Below, piece after piece: positions 22,670 through 33,589 of a stretch of DNA of 64,000 nucleotides (positions are counted from its first letter, which is position 1; each line of letters opens with the position of its first letter). Both the position numbers and the translations under genes were made by a program. The stretch is from contig JASEVX010000011.1 in assembly GCA_031761405.1 (NCBI GenBank), positions 15,125,609 through 15,189,608 of the forward strand, in the 5' to 3' direction. The stretch is from Serripes groenlandicus. Lineage: Eukaryota; Mollusca; Bivalvia; Cardiida; Cardiidae. A model generated the notes under the pieces. It did not search any database. It saw nothing but the letters and a program-made list of their open reading frames with translations, and was not told the DNA's origin.

Positions 22670-23625
22670 AACCTCTTCTAGCTTCTCCGGTATGTTAACA
22701 TTTTAAATCACTTTGACAAACAATCAATCGGACTACACTTCCACACAGCATCTAACGATTTGGAGGTCTTATTGCTTCTCCGGTCTGGTACTATTTAAAG
22801 TTACTTTGACATACAATCAATGGGGCTAAACTTCTACACAGCACCTAACGCTTTGGTGATCTGATTTCCTCTTCTGTCTGGTGCTATTTAAAGTTACTTT
22901 GACATACAATCAATGGGGTTAAACTTCTACACAGCACCTAACGCTTTGGTGATCTGATTTCCTCTCCTGTCTGGTACTATTTAAAGTTACGTTGATATAC
23001 AATCAATGGGGCTAAACTTCTACACAGCACCTAACGCTTTGGTGATCTGATTTCCTCTCCTGTCTGGTACTATTTAAAGTTACGTTGATATACAATCAAT
23101 GGGGCTAAACTTCTACACAGCACCTAACGCTTTGGTGATCTGATTTCCTCTCCTGTCTGGTACTATTTAAAGTTACGTTGATATACAATCAATGGGGCTA
23201 AACTTCTACACAGCACCTAACGCTTTGGTGATCTTATTTCCTCTCCTGTCTGGTACCATTTAAAGTTACGTTGACATACAATAAATGGAGCTACACTTTT
23301 ATACACAGCACCTAACGATTTTGGGGGGTCTTATTTCCTCTCCGGTATGGTACCATTTAAAGTTACGTTGACATACAATACATGGGGTTACACTTTTTTA
23401 CACAGCATCTCATGGAGGTCTTATTGCCTTTCCGGACTGGCACCATTTAAAGTCACTTTGACATACAATAAATCGGGCTACACTTCCACACAGCGTCTAA
23501 CGATTTGGAGGTCTTATTGCCTCTTCGGTTTGGCACCATTTAAAGTCACTTTGATATATATACAATAAATGGGGCTACACTTCTACACAGCATCTAACGA
23601 TTTGGTCGTCTTATTGCCTTATTTC
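22670..23625 (+). repeat. 93-bp satellite-like array, about 10 copies
   Basis: 'tggtactatttaaagttacgttgatatac' recurs at a 93-bp step (anchor ends at 22800, 22893, 22986, 23079, 23172 and 23265), then at 97, 90 and 93 bp. The unit also has 'caatggggctaaacttctacacagcacctaacgctttggtgatct'. The central five units are almost identical, while the outer ones are diverged. This is the usual result of unequal exchange homogenising the core. It is non-coding. Confidence 0.95.
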
Positions 23626-23659
23626 AATTTGACTCCAAATGTAACATATTAGTTGAAGA

Positions 23660-23720
23660 TAGTTGTGCAGCGGTAGAGCGTTGGCCTTTCGTTCCAAATG
23701 TCCCGTCGTCGAATACTGTA
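23660..23720 (+). mobile_element. tRNA-like SINE head fragment
   Basis: 'gttgtgcagcggtagagcgttggcctttcg' has an A-box look, followed by 'cgtcgtcgaatac' at the B-box position. It is decayed and no body is recognised. Confidence 0.45.
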
Positions 23721-24690
23721 TGAACGGATTCTGCCATTGAATATTTTCCACACAAACGGCGCGAGTACCTATTTAGTTTCCAGGAAGAAAATGTCGAGCG
23801 TGATTAATATAAGCTGAAAGCTTGTTTCACAATCAATGTAAAATAAATATGTGGGTCGTCACTCCTAATAATGTGTCAACAGCATAAGCGTGTTGTGTTA
23901 TATAACATACAGTCAAACCTGTGCTAAAGACCTTCCTTGTAAAGCAATTCCCTGTCTATAGCAACCACATTTTTACTTTTCAAATTACTCATTTTCTGCG
24001 TAAATGACCCTTCGATTTAAGACCACCAGTGAAAAAGACCATATTGTTCTCTTTCCATGGGTGTTCTTTAAACACAGGTTGGACTGTATATATTGTTTAA
24101 CGATTATAGAAAAATCCCTGCTGGCTGGAGCATAAATGCCACATGTCACATTTTGAAACATACATGTTTTTGAAAAACAATAATTTGTGTGTAAAGTACA
24201 TGTAAAACATCAGCCGTATATCAAGGATGCAATATGCAATAAATTTGGGTGGATATTTGTACTCCAATTGTTGTGCCAATCATGAGATTAAGTACAAATA
24301 GTCACGCAAACCACTGATGAGATTACACTGTATTATGTTGACATTATTTGAAGTATAACTAAGTATTTATATGTAATGGTATCTTGCAACATTTAATGTC
24401 TACCTCTTGCTATACGCTATATACACCAAACGTCGTCTGTAAAGCATTGTCGCTCCTTTCAAGCCCAAATATCTATTACCATGCAATTATAAACAAAATG
24501 AAATGTCAGCTAGTGCGTGTTTGTGCAAGGCTACCAATACTGTGTATATGGTAACAGCTTGCACATACAAGCGCTTGCTTATGTTAGCAAACCAGTCTAT
24601 TCAGATAAACAGAGAAAGAGATATTTGGTTGCTATCCTCTTTTATCAAATTAATATTTATATTATAACCCGAGTAATCATGTTTATATGT
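23721..24690. other. No gene seen
   Basis: AT-rich stretch without recognisable coding or repeat content. Confidence 0.5.
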
Positions 24691-24696
24691 GAGAGC

Positions 24697-24698
<2 letters not shown>

Positions 24699-24730
<32 letters not shown>
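24699..24730 (+). repeat. (GT)n microsatellite, about 16 units
   Basis: An uninterrupted run of GT dinucleotides lies immediately upstream of a B-box-like 'gagagttcgaacctatgctccg' (24751-24772), which may be a SINE scrap. Confidence 0.95.
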
Positions 24731-24732
<2 letters not shown>

Positions 24733-24829
24733 CGACTTCTTTCACTCGAGGTCGAGAGTTCGAACCTATGCTCCGCCAGTTATTATTACCCATGATTGAC
24801 AAAAGTCATGAATAGCTTCATTCGTCTCC

Positions 24830-25320
24830 CATCAATGGTCATTAGAGTATATACGCCGTCCCGCGAGAAAACCAACAGTATGGCCTCTGCGTTATGTATC
24901 GACACAGAACAGCCTGCGCAGTCCGTTATTCAAAAATATGTCCGGAAGGGAGAAAGAGTAAAAGAATGGAATGTCCGTAGTAAAACGTTTATATTATAGT
25001 AGAATAAACATTGTTTTCTTTTTCTTTTTAAATAGCGTGCAGGACCCCTATGCATTGACGCAAATGAGCCGTTTCACGAGAAAACGAACATTATGGACTC
25101 TATCGACCAAGATGAGCCGGGCTGACACATTCCGTCTCAGGGGGATAGAGGTATAGAGTAATGATTCATGAAACAGAAAATTCCCAGGAAACCAAAAGTG
25201 TCTGTACGGGTTAGCCTGCGCTGCATGCTTAGTCTAATTGCGTCGATACTTTACGCCGAGTCCACACTGCTGGTTTTCCCGCGGAACGGCTCAAATGGGA
25301 ACTGTTTTAGTGATATGTAA
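24830..25320. mobile_element. Foldback family C element(s)
   Basis: The left side has 'gccgtcccgcgagaaaaccaacagtatggcctctgcg'. The right side has the inverse 'cgtcgatactttacgccgagtccacactgctggttttcccgcggaacggctca'. A further partial copy, 'atgagccgtttcacgagaaaacgaacattatgg', lies between them. The inner 'tgacacattccgtctcagggggatag' recurs inverted near 33640-33690. It is non-coding and probably composite. Confidence 0.75.
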
Positions 25321-25774
25321 CTGAAATACTATTGAAATGGTGTATCAATCGAAAAAATAAAACTAGATATACTGCGCAATAACAAACACGAAGCTGAGTG
25401 TTAAAAGATAAAAAGATAAAAGTCGTGTTAAGATGTCAATTCTTATGATGAAAAACAACGTGAAACAGATTTTTCCTTTGTTAACACTAACATATAAGAT
25501 TGTATCTACGTTATTAGTTGGCTTTGATTAAGAGATTAAAGACAATATTGAAAACAGAAGATATTAATTTTCTTCAAAGAAACGGCACTGTGATTGAAAC
25601 AAAAGATATAACGTAATCACATAGTTTATGCCATCTCATACACACATATTGACTCTTATTTATACTACATACTACATCTCATTCACATTACATAGATTGT
25701 AGTAATGTTAAACATTTCACATCATCTTCTTTTAACCAATATACTTGAATTTTTGAATAGTGTTACTTCTCATT
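25321..25774. other. No gene seen
   Basis: AT-rich sequence without supported features. Confidence 0.5.
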
Positions 25775-25856
25775 TCTTATTTTATATGCGCGCTATATGA
25801 CATAAGTTGTCGATGCGCCATAAAATACTTTACGTTCATTCATTCATTCAGTATGC
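25775..25856 (+). mobile_element. SINE-B 3' tail fragment
   Basis: 'atgcgcgctatatgacataagttgtcgatgcgccataaaa' followed by (ATTC)n matches the 3' end of the SINE at 16190-16414. The head is missing, as in a 5'-truncated retrotransposed copy. Confidence 0.85.
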
Positions 25857-26039
25857 AAGTCAAGTGATTTACAATAAAGCACGACGATTATCAATTATGC
25901 TTAGGTAAGATTTAATTATCCTATATTGATATAGTCTGTCCTTTGATGTCATAAAAACATTACAAATAAGACTTGAGATAGAGTCTCTTTGATTAGGGCC
26001 TTTCGTCAACTTTAAAAGTTGTTATCCGAATGATAATCA

Positions 26040-26125
26040 GTAACCCTTTCCTACTGTCAGAGGCATTCCGACGCATCTATAGCAGACGCTTTTCAAAAAC
26101 AATATAAAAAAAGTATAAGTTGATT
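26040..26125. mobile_element. Left half of a family A foldback
   Basis: 'aaccctttcctactgtcagaggcattccgacgcatctatagcagacgcttttcaaaaacaat' is a left terminus with subterminal GCAGACG motif. No right half follows. Confidence 0.7.
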
Positions 26126-26165
26126 ATGATGAGCCATATTCAGTAATTATACTTTCGTTTTAGAG

Positions 26166-26370
26166 ACCACAAAGGTGGTGTAGTGGAAAGTGTCAGCCTC
26201 GGGTGCGGGATATCGCGGATTCGATACCCGGCAGGGTCATACCAAATTCGTTAAACATGGTAGTAATAGCTGCCCCCCTTGGCCGCAAGGGTTATTGGGT
26301 TAGCATTCGACTGACTTGCTGGTGTCATGAGTACTGGTAACCTACCCAGGAAAGACAGACACAATTTAAA
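26166..26370 (+). mobile_element. tRNA-headed SINE, SINE-B-like subtype
   Basis: 'ggtggtgtagtggaaagtgtcagcctcggg' (A box) and 'gcggattcgatacccggcagggtcat' (B box), then a body ending 'ggtaacctacccaggaaagac'. The head resembles the minus-strand fragment at 38390-38515. Stem pairing is poor for a real tRNA. Confidence 0.7.
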
Positions 26371-28376
26371 CATTAAATTGTTTTAATATTTTTAATTTAA
26401 ATTATTAATTATAAGCGGGATTCTTAGTCGGAAAAACATGTATATATTATGATTGCATGTTAGGGCAAACAAATGAATGGTGGAAACCGCTGTCAAATAA
26501 TAAAATTACTTTACAGTAAATGATGTAAACTTGGAATATGCAAAATAACCGGACTGCATTCTCACCTTTCCCTTATCGCTCTTCACCCCTCCGCATTAAG
26601 AGTAAATAGCATTTACAAAATGTGGGACAATTGGGAAGACACCGTTACAATTATTGAATAAGAATTTTTTCTTCAAATCATTTGAACTATCTTCTTTCAC
26701 TCTTATGTATTAGAATGAAACGGGAATGCATTCATTATAAAGAAAATGTGAGCTATGGGTTCCCTTTTTTAACGAACGCGGCCCTTCTTCTTTTAATTTT
26801 TTATTCATGTAAATATTACGGACACCGGGTAATTAATAAATTGAAAGAACACACCACTTCTATATTTCTTATTTTAATAGGTGATATTAATATTCACTTA
26901 TTAAGCATATTGTTGTTTATCATTGCTGTTGATTTTGTTTTATTTCTGCACCTTTTAAAGCGTATGAAATATTTGGATGTTTACACGAATACAATTTCTG
27001 GTTTTAAAGTTAAACACATCGGGGGTATGCTACTTACCGGGACATTCAAATATCAAATATCAAATATAGAGGCCAACAGAACCACACATTGGTACTTATT
27101 AAAAACAATTGGAAGTGAGTGAACGATGAATATAACGAGCGATTTTTGATGAACAAGTGAACACATTTTGATTTCTTGCGAGTACCCGAGTACTCAATCA
27201 GAAGAGTATACAAGTACCCGAGAACTAATTTCGATTCTCGTTCCCATCTCTAGAACTTACATCATATCCACGACAGCTGAACCCTTTTCGTGATACTTTA
27301 AAAGTCGAATATTGTGAGAAATGGAGCTGACAATGAACAAGTAATTCCTCCTTTCGCACAATGCTTTTAGACCCGTTTCAAATTAATTATTTTCATACTT
27401 AAGATATAAAAACATTTTATTACATACATTCTTTTACCCTTTCCCCCTTTAAGAAACATTTTAAATAACCTGTCACATATAAATGATAACGAGCAATGGT
27501 GCCTTATATCTAGGAGATGCTCTTTTTCGTTAATGAGTGCTTCCCTAATCGATGTACTTTGTCCGGAGCGACTGTCTGTCCATCTTTGTGTTCATCCATG
27601 CGTCAATATGTCCGTTACGGTTTGCATGAATGGGGCAAAACGATCTTTCTGTTTGACAGATTCATTTCCAACTTATACATTGGGATGAGGATACCGATAC
27701 AATATTTCGAACACAAATCTGATCTTGTTTTATAAGAGTAAACTCCCTTTTTCATATTTTGTCTTTGGCCATTGTCTCAATAAAGTTTCAATGTATCAAT
27801 TTCAGACTAGGTGTATAGGAAACTTAAAACCTACAGATGTGCAGTGTACACGAAACATAACTCTAGCGTGCTTTCGATTGTCTGCCATTTATTAGCCTGA
27901 TTGGAATATACAGTGTTGATCTTAAGCGTCAAACACTGATACATTATGTATTGGTAATTGGCAGACAATCTGTGAGGTTTCAAACGTTCTTGGTTTGGTT
28001 TGTTTAAAGGTCGATGATGTATTGTTTTCACAATTCTTGTCCTTATAAACAATGCCATTTCTTTTCACCTTACATATGCCCCTATACCAATAGTACTTTC
28101 AGGACTTTGATTTATTAAGTATCTCGGACCAAAATAAAAACACTGGTCAAATCCGGCTGACGAGAAAGTTACATCGTTTATCAATATATAATATAACATA
28201 CATGTTTTCTTTTATTCAAAAAGCTTGCCAAGCCCCTGTTATTCAATCAGCATGATTGTTTATGGCAATATATGGATGTTTCTTTTTATGAAACAAAATA
28301 TCAGGTTTGTTTTCTAATGATGCAGGCCAAGCGAGAAGAAGCTTTGTGTATAACTGCTTTTATTTAGCTGTATATA
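26371..28376. other. No gene supported upstream of the fucosyltransferase
   Basis: One AT-rich 146-codon plus frame (26682-27122) has hydrophobic segments but no recognised family. Other frames are short. Upstream exons or the promoter of the fucosyltransferase could lie here, but no signal is clear enough to mark. Confidence 0.45.
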
Positions 28377-28377
28377 T

Positions 28378-28416
28378 ATTTTTTCATTTTTTCTTATTTT
28401 CGATTTTTTTTTTCAG
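28378..28416 (+). promoter_or_regulatory. Probable 3' splice site (polypyrimidine tract plus AG)
   Basis: A T-rich run 'cattttttcttattttcgattttttttttcag' ends in CAG at 28416, about 357 bp upstream of the fucosyltransferase start. The match to the acceptor consensus is strong. It would make 28417 onward a 5' UTR exon joined to an unseen upstream exon. This is inferred only; no donor was identified. Confidence 0.5.
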
Positions 28417-28772
28417 GTCAAGCAAGGGTATGATTCACTAAATCACATTTTGAATGCTACTAAACAACCAGAAACAACACAGGCACGACAACCATTGATG
28501 TTATTGAACTTTAAGGATAATATGTGAACATTTAAAGTTAAAGTTCTTCTTTGACTGTCACGAGTGTCATTGATAAAACCGACATATCAACATATCAAAA
28601 CATGTTCAAAGTATCTCATATTTAAAACGATCAACTATAAAAAGTCTATTCGCCGTTTTATATATGACAATACGGTTCTACAAGCAATCAAACTACTTAA
28701 CCCAGAAGAACCCACTGTTTCGGGTAAAAGGCGTGATTGAACATCGCTATTCACGAATTCAGCGCTAACGGA

Positions 28773-29969
28773 ATGGCGAAATATTTCGGTCGAATCTTGG
28801 TTCTGCTGTTTTTTTCCGGGCTAGCTGTGCTTTACTTGTTCGGAAGATACCAATTTTTCGCTTCCAGTCCAATCATTAACTCCGGAAAACACAATAGCTT
28901 CCAGAATACCATCAGCTCAGAATATGGTGCTCTAACTTTGCAAGGAAAGATATTGTCATCTCCGTACGTGAATCGCCACCTTAAATATAATCAAACCTAC
29001 GTAACGAAATCATTAAACGGATATCATAAAATCCTTTGGTGGAATGAACCTAAGTGGATTATAGAAGAGCAATGGAACACAAATTGTAATGTATCCCTTT
29101 GTGAATACTCGAACTGCAAACTAACTGCCGACAAGAGAAACTCAAATATCAGTAGTGCAATCATTATTTCTATAGTGGATGGAGGCAGCCCTGAAAAGGT
29201 ATCCGGGCTTAGAAAATATCATGATCAAGGTTTAGTGTTCTTTACACTTGAATCGCCAATGTCCATTTGGAATCAAGCGTTTAAGGAACCAAAATGGCAC
29301 AATATGTTCAATTGGTCTATGACTTACCGTAGAGATGCTGATATATTTATACCATACGGCTGGCTTGGACAGCGGGAGAGTCAATCAGACAAAAACTACT
29401 CGAAAGTATTTCGTAGTAAAACGAAACAAGTCGCTTGGCTTGTTAGTCACTGTAGTACGGACGCTAAAAGAGAACAGTACGTAAAACAACTACAGAAATA
29501 TATCAAAGTAGATCAATACGGAGGTTGTTCTAAAAATAGATTAGAGTACAATGCCAGAAAAGAACTACTTCCTAAGTATAAATTCTATCTTGGTTTTGAA
29601 AATGCATTTTGTAAAGATTACTTTACAGAAAAATTCTTCCATTACTTTGAGTATAACTTGGTCGTTGTAGTACGAGGTTTAGCTGATTACAACAACCTTT
29701 TACCTAATAACACTTTCATAAATACAGCGAACTTTCCGTCAATAGAATCACTGGGACAATATTTGGTAAAACTTTCAAATGACGAAACTGAATATATTAG
29801 ATACTTAAAGGAAATGAACAAATATAAAGTTTTGGATGCACCTGACACCTATTGTAGCGGTCTATGCGATTTGTGTGAAAAGGTGAATAATATTGACGAT
29901 AATAGGCGAACGTATGGCAATATATTAGATTGGAATGGTGGATGTGAAAGACCAAAAGATTTATTTTGA
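28773..29969 (+). CDS. Alpha-1,3-fucosyltransferase (GT10), single coding exon
   Basis: The protein transfers fucose from GDP-fucose to GlcNAc-type acceptors on glycans in the Golgi. It has 398 residues. A short cytosolic tail and one membrane segment (about 7-29) give a type II topology, followed by a stem of ~55 residues. Family marks, in order: 'KILWWNEPKW' (86-95), 'ESP' (160-162), 'YRRDADIFIPYG' (185-196), 'VAWLVSHC' (220-227), 'VDQYGGC' (246-252), and the donor-binding motif FYLGFENAFCKDYFTEK (271-287). A C-terminal cysteine cluster CSGLCDLC (361-368) fits the family's disulfide-bonded tail. Sequons occur at 73, 106, 125, 180, 208 and 312. Two usual positions differ: FENA replaces FENS, and VVVVRG replaces VPVVxG. 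The start is the first ATG after an in-frame stop at 28734-28736, with G at -3 and +4. Length is normal for the family. The exact acceptor and linkage cannot be told from sequence. Confidence 0.95.
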   Translation: MAKYFGRILVLLFFSGLAVLYLFGRYQFFASSPIINSGKHNSFQNTISSEYGALTLQGKILSSPYVNRHLKYNQTYVTKSLNGYHKILWWNEPKWIIEEQWNTNCNVSLCEYSNCKLTADKRNSNISSAIIISIVDGGSPEKVSGLRKYHDQGLVFFTLESPMSIWNQAFKEPKWHNMFNWSMTYRRDADIFIPYGWLGQRESQSDKNYSKVFRSKTKQVAWLVSHCSTDAKREQYVKQLQKYIKVDQYGGCSKNRLEYNARKELLPKYKFYLGFENAFCKDYFTEKFFHYFEYNLVVVVRGLADYNNLLPNNTFINTANFPSIESLGQYLVKLSNDETEYIRYLKEMNKYKVLDAPDTYCSGLCDLCEKVNNIDDNRRTYGNILDWNGGCERPKDLF

Positions 29970-30186
29970 TTTAAATTCAAGTATGCTTTTATCTGGACTA
30001 GCGACATTGCGACATGGCTATATCAGAGGGGTTGTACAATTTCTCATTTAAGATAAATATTTCAGTTATTTGGTTTCTTTGAATGCGGGTTGACTTCTCT
30101 AACAATCAAACTTGCTTGCATCTGATCAAAATGTCAATTCGTGGAATGTCTGAAAATTGATAAAAGGCAACTTTCCCAGATCAGCA

Positions 30187-30192
30187 AATAAA
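30187..30192 (+). terminator. Polyadenylation signal AATAAA
   Basis: The hexamer lies 218 bp after the fucosyltransferase stop codon, the first canonical signal on this strand after the gene, followed by GT-rich sequence. Plausible 3' end of the transcript. Confidence 0.55.
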
Positions 30193-30380
30193 ATGTTAAT
30201 GCGGGGGTAGTTAAGGTGTTGGTATTCAGCAGAAATACGAGGTGGAACCTAACACGGCATTCTACTAGTATAATAAAAGTCCTAGGAAAGCGCCAATCAA
30301 GATTTTGATTTTATGCCTAAGTATAATCTACAAAAGCCGTATCAATTGTAAATTCGTTGATGAAGTATATTATAAGACCA

Positions 30381-31760
30381 TCCTCATCCGGGTCATGTAT
30401 ATACGGTTATGTTGACTTGGCTGGGTCATGTATATATACGGTTATGTTGACTTGTCTGGGTCATGTATATACGGTTATGTTGACTTGTCTGGGTCATGTA
30501 TATACGTGTATTTTGACTTGGCTGGGTCATGTATATACAGTTATGATGACTTGTCTGGGTCATGTATTTACGGTTATGTTGACTTGGCTTGGTCATGTAT
30601 GTACGGTTATGTTGAATTAGCTGGGTCATGTATATACTGTAATGTTGACTTGGCTGGGTCATGTATATACGGTAATGTTGACTTGGCTGGGTCATGTATG
30701 TTCGGTTATGTTGACTTGGCTGGGTCATGTATATACGGTTATGTTGACTTGGCTGGGTCATGTATATACGGTTATGTCGACTTGGCTGGGTCATGTATAT
30801 ACGGTTATGTTGACTTGTCTGGGTCATGTATTTATACGGTTATGATGACTTGTCTTGGTCATGTATATATACGGTTATGTTGACTTGTCTGGGTCATGTA
30901 TATACGGTTATGTAGACTTGGCTGGGTCATATATATATAGTTATGTTGACTTGGCTGTGTCATGTATATACGGTTATGCTGACTTGTCTGGGTCATGTAT
31001 ATACGGTTATGTTGACTTGGCTGGGTCATGTATGTTCGGTTATGTTGACTTGGCTGGGTCATGTATATACGGTTATGTTGACTTGGCTGGGTCATGTATA
31101 TACGGTTATGTAGACTTGGCTGGGTCATATATATACGGTTATGTTGACTTGGCTGTGTCATGTATATACGGTTATGCTGACTTGTCTGTGTCATGTATAT
31201 ACGGTTATGATGACTTGTCTGGGTCATGTATATACGGTAATGTTGACTTGGCTGGGTCATGTATATACGGTAATGTTGACTTGGCTGGGTCATGTATATA
31301 CAGTTATGTTGACTTGGCTGTGTCATGTATATACGGTTATGCTGAATTGTCTGGGTCATGTATATACGGTAATGTTGACTTGGCTGGGTCATGTATATAC
31401 AGTTATGTTGACTTGGCTGTGTCATGTATATACGGTTATGCTGACTTGTCTGGGTCATGTATATACGGTTATGATGACTTGTCTGGGTCATGTATATACG
31501 GTTATGTAGACTTGCCTGGGTCATGTATATACGGTTATGCTGACTTGTCTGGGTCATGTATATACGGTTATGCTGACTTGTCTGGGTCATGTATATACGG
31601 TTATGTTGACTTGTCTGGGTCATGTATATACGGTTATGTTGACTTGTCTGGGTCATGTATACACAGTTATGTTGACTTGGCTGTGTCATGTATATATACG
31701 GTAATGTTTGACTTGGCTGGGTCATGTATATACGGTTATGCAAATATTATCGTGCATATC
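30381..31760 (+). repeat. 33-bp minisatellite, about 41 copies
   Basis: The unit is 'gtcatgtatatacggttatg' plus 'ttgacttggctgg' (33 bp), with a few units two bases longer. As 33 is a multiple of three and the unit lacks stops in several frames, long frames appear on both strands: 318 codons on plus with the 11-residue unit SCIYGYVDLAG, and 294 on minus with IYMTQPSQHNR. Variant units such as 'gtatgttcgg' recur in the same order ~334 bp apart (30693 and 31027), showing block duplication inside the array. It starts ~190 bp beyond the fucosyltransferase poly(A) signal. A protein product is not supported. Confidence 0.95.
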
Positions 31761-32544
31761 TTCATACAGAATGACATCAACTGTTTGAAAGTCAGCGTAA
31801 TGAAGTCATAATAAGGTATGCATTATATAATGTGACGTTTGCTCCAGAAAATCGCAAGCGGTACCATTAAAGGTTTTTTCCATTTACTCATTTGTTAGAC
31901 ATTGGTTTAATATGAGTATAGGTCGGAACTATTTCAGGTAAACATTTATTAACTTTTGTAATGGGTTAATCATTCTCAGTTAGACCTTTGCATGCAGCAC
32001 TATCAGTGCTTTGATTATAAGTTATTTACGAGTCCTACCGTCCTAAGAAAATAAACTTAAAATCACCATCCGGTTAAGCATATATTCAAATTAAAAATAT
32101 GTCCAAGATTTTAAATCCATGAAATAATGATGACATGTTCAAAAAGTAATCAACTTGCCCTTCATAAAGTACATATACTTCCAATGAAATACTTATATAA
32201 TTTACGGAACTACATACTCTACATTCACTTTCAAGCAAGGTCAAACTACTAATAATACTCCATTCAAACTTTTCCAATTCAACCTATTCATATTTACAAT
32301 GAAATTAATCTCAATGGCATATATGCAATGCATTCTGGTGAAGGTATACACTCATTTCTACGCAATTAAAGGTTTGTTAAAGCTTGTATAATTTGACCTA
32401 TACATGGACATTGCAATGTAAAATATATGTTTTTATACCTTTTAAGATAGAGAAAAAAAAAATTGCAATAATGTTTTAATCCTAAGACTTTTTAAAAAAA
32501 AACCTGATACTGGTTTAAAATGTAGCGTTTTTCTAATGCAGACA
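31761..32544. other. No gene seen
   Basis: AT-rich stretch with no supported feature. Confidence 0.5.
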
Positions 32545-32846
32545 ACGTCATAGAATAGTGTCTATCCTCGCATGACATCATTTATTCTGAAAGAAAATAT
32601 ATATTTTTCCAAAGAGAACAACAATAAATTATTTGCGTGCTTTTTAGATGCACGTCAAGCATTTGATCGTGTATGGCACAATAGTCTCTTTTACAAGCCT
32701 AATGAACTTGGCGTTCGTTACAAGCTTTTCAAAACAGTCATTGCAATGCATTCCGACATGTATAGCTTTGTAATGTATAATTTTTATTATTATGACTGGT
32801 TCCTTGTTTTACAGGGAACCAGACAAGGTGGGGTCTGCTTAGGCTG
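32545..32846 (+). pseudogene. LINE reverse transcriptase fragment
   Basis: A 91-codon frame has 'FACFLDARQAFDRVWH' (the RT block with the first catalytic Asp), 'GVRYKLFKTV' and 'VLQGTRQGGVCLG' (the RQGG block). These correspond to the middle of a non-LTR reverse transcriptase. It ends abruptly where a family C foldback begins, before the FADD motif, so it is a short dead fragment. Confidence 0.92.
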
Positions 32847-33575
32847 ATTTTGGTCGATACTTTACACAGAGTCCACACTGTTGGTTTTCTCGCTGGTCGG
32901 CTCATATGGGAAGTATCCCTATTAGATAAATATAGGATCCATCATGAGTTTTCTTTGGAGATCAAGATTTCTTAAATGAGTCTAGAAAAAGACGGTTATT
33001 AACCGAGCCTCTTTGCGAGGTTAATAACTCTCTTTTTCGAGACGAATTTAAGAAATCTTCTCCAAAGAAAAACGAGTGATGGATTCTTTTTATCACCTAA
33101 ACAGTGTGTTTTAATGAAAAATATTGACAACATCAAAACAAAAACCGAATAACATATCCTTCATAAGAACTTGTGATTCACCGCATAAAAAAGTAGTCCT
33201 CATCATTTTTCAATAAGAAGAAAAAAAACAACAATGTTTTAAACAATTAAGACTCGTTATTTATTCAAAATAACGTATTATTGCATTTTTCAATGTGTAA
33301 AATTTAACAACTTAACAATAAACATAATAAAGATAAAGGTCAAAATGACGTCATCAGTAGTCGCGTGTATGACGTGTTTTTGTTATCACACGTGTATGAT
33401 AACGTTGTTCCGTGATTTGTTCTCAACTTGAAAATAAGGGTATTGATGTGATAATACCTATTTTCTGAATTATGTGGATTTATTCATCTATAAAAAGCAT
33501 TGTATATATGAGCCGTCCCGTGATAAAACCGATATTGTGGACTCTGCGTAAAATATCATCCCGGATTAGCTAAGT
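32847..33575. mobile_element. ~730 bp foldback, family C, with internal palindrome
   Basis: The left end 'cgatactttacacagagtccacactgttggttttctc...cggctcatatggg' is inverted at the right as 'tatatgagccgtcccgtgataaaaccgatattgtggactctgcgtaaaatatc' (33506-33560). It is non-coding. The left end abuts the LINE fragment directly, so it probably truncated it. Confidence 0.8.
32930..33092. repeat. ~160 bp palindrome within the family C element
   Basis: 'ggatccatcatgagttttctttggaga...gatttcttaaatgagtc' pairs with 'gacgaatttaagaaatc...tctccaaagaaaaacgagtgatggattc'. The centre 'gttattaaccgagcctctttgcgaggttaataac' is a near-perfect hairpin. Confidence 0.88.
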
Positions 33576-33589
33576 ATGCCGCGTTGGCT

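Noticed and set aside
22670..23625. CRISPR-like array
   Set aside because: The 93-bp units are contiguous without unique spacers, and the genome is eukaryotic.
26166..26240. Functional tRNA gene
   Set aside because: Box-like motifs are present but acceptor and anticodon stems do not pair; the downstream body is SINE-like.
26682..27122. 146-codon hydrophobic frame as a membrane protein
   Set aside because: The hydrophobicity follows from T-rich DNA and nothing in it was recognised as a family.
28737..28772. Twelve extra N-terminal codons on the fucosyltransferase
   Set aside because: That start is TTG. In a eukaryotic gene the first in-frame ATG at 28773 has good context and directly precedes the membrane anchor.
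30381..31760. CRISPR-like array of 33-bp repeats
   Set aside because: Units abut directly with no spacers.
30855..31811. A 318-codon tyrosine-rich repeat protein, and its 294-codon minus-strand counterpart
   Set aside because: Both arise from a 33-bp minisatellite. 2-bp insertions break the frames and both strands are open equally.
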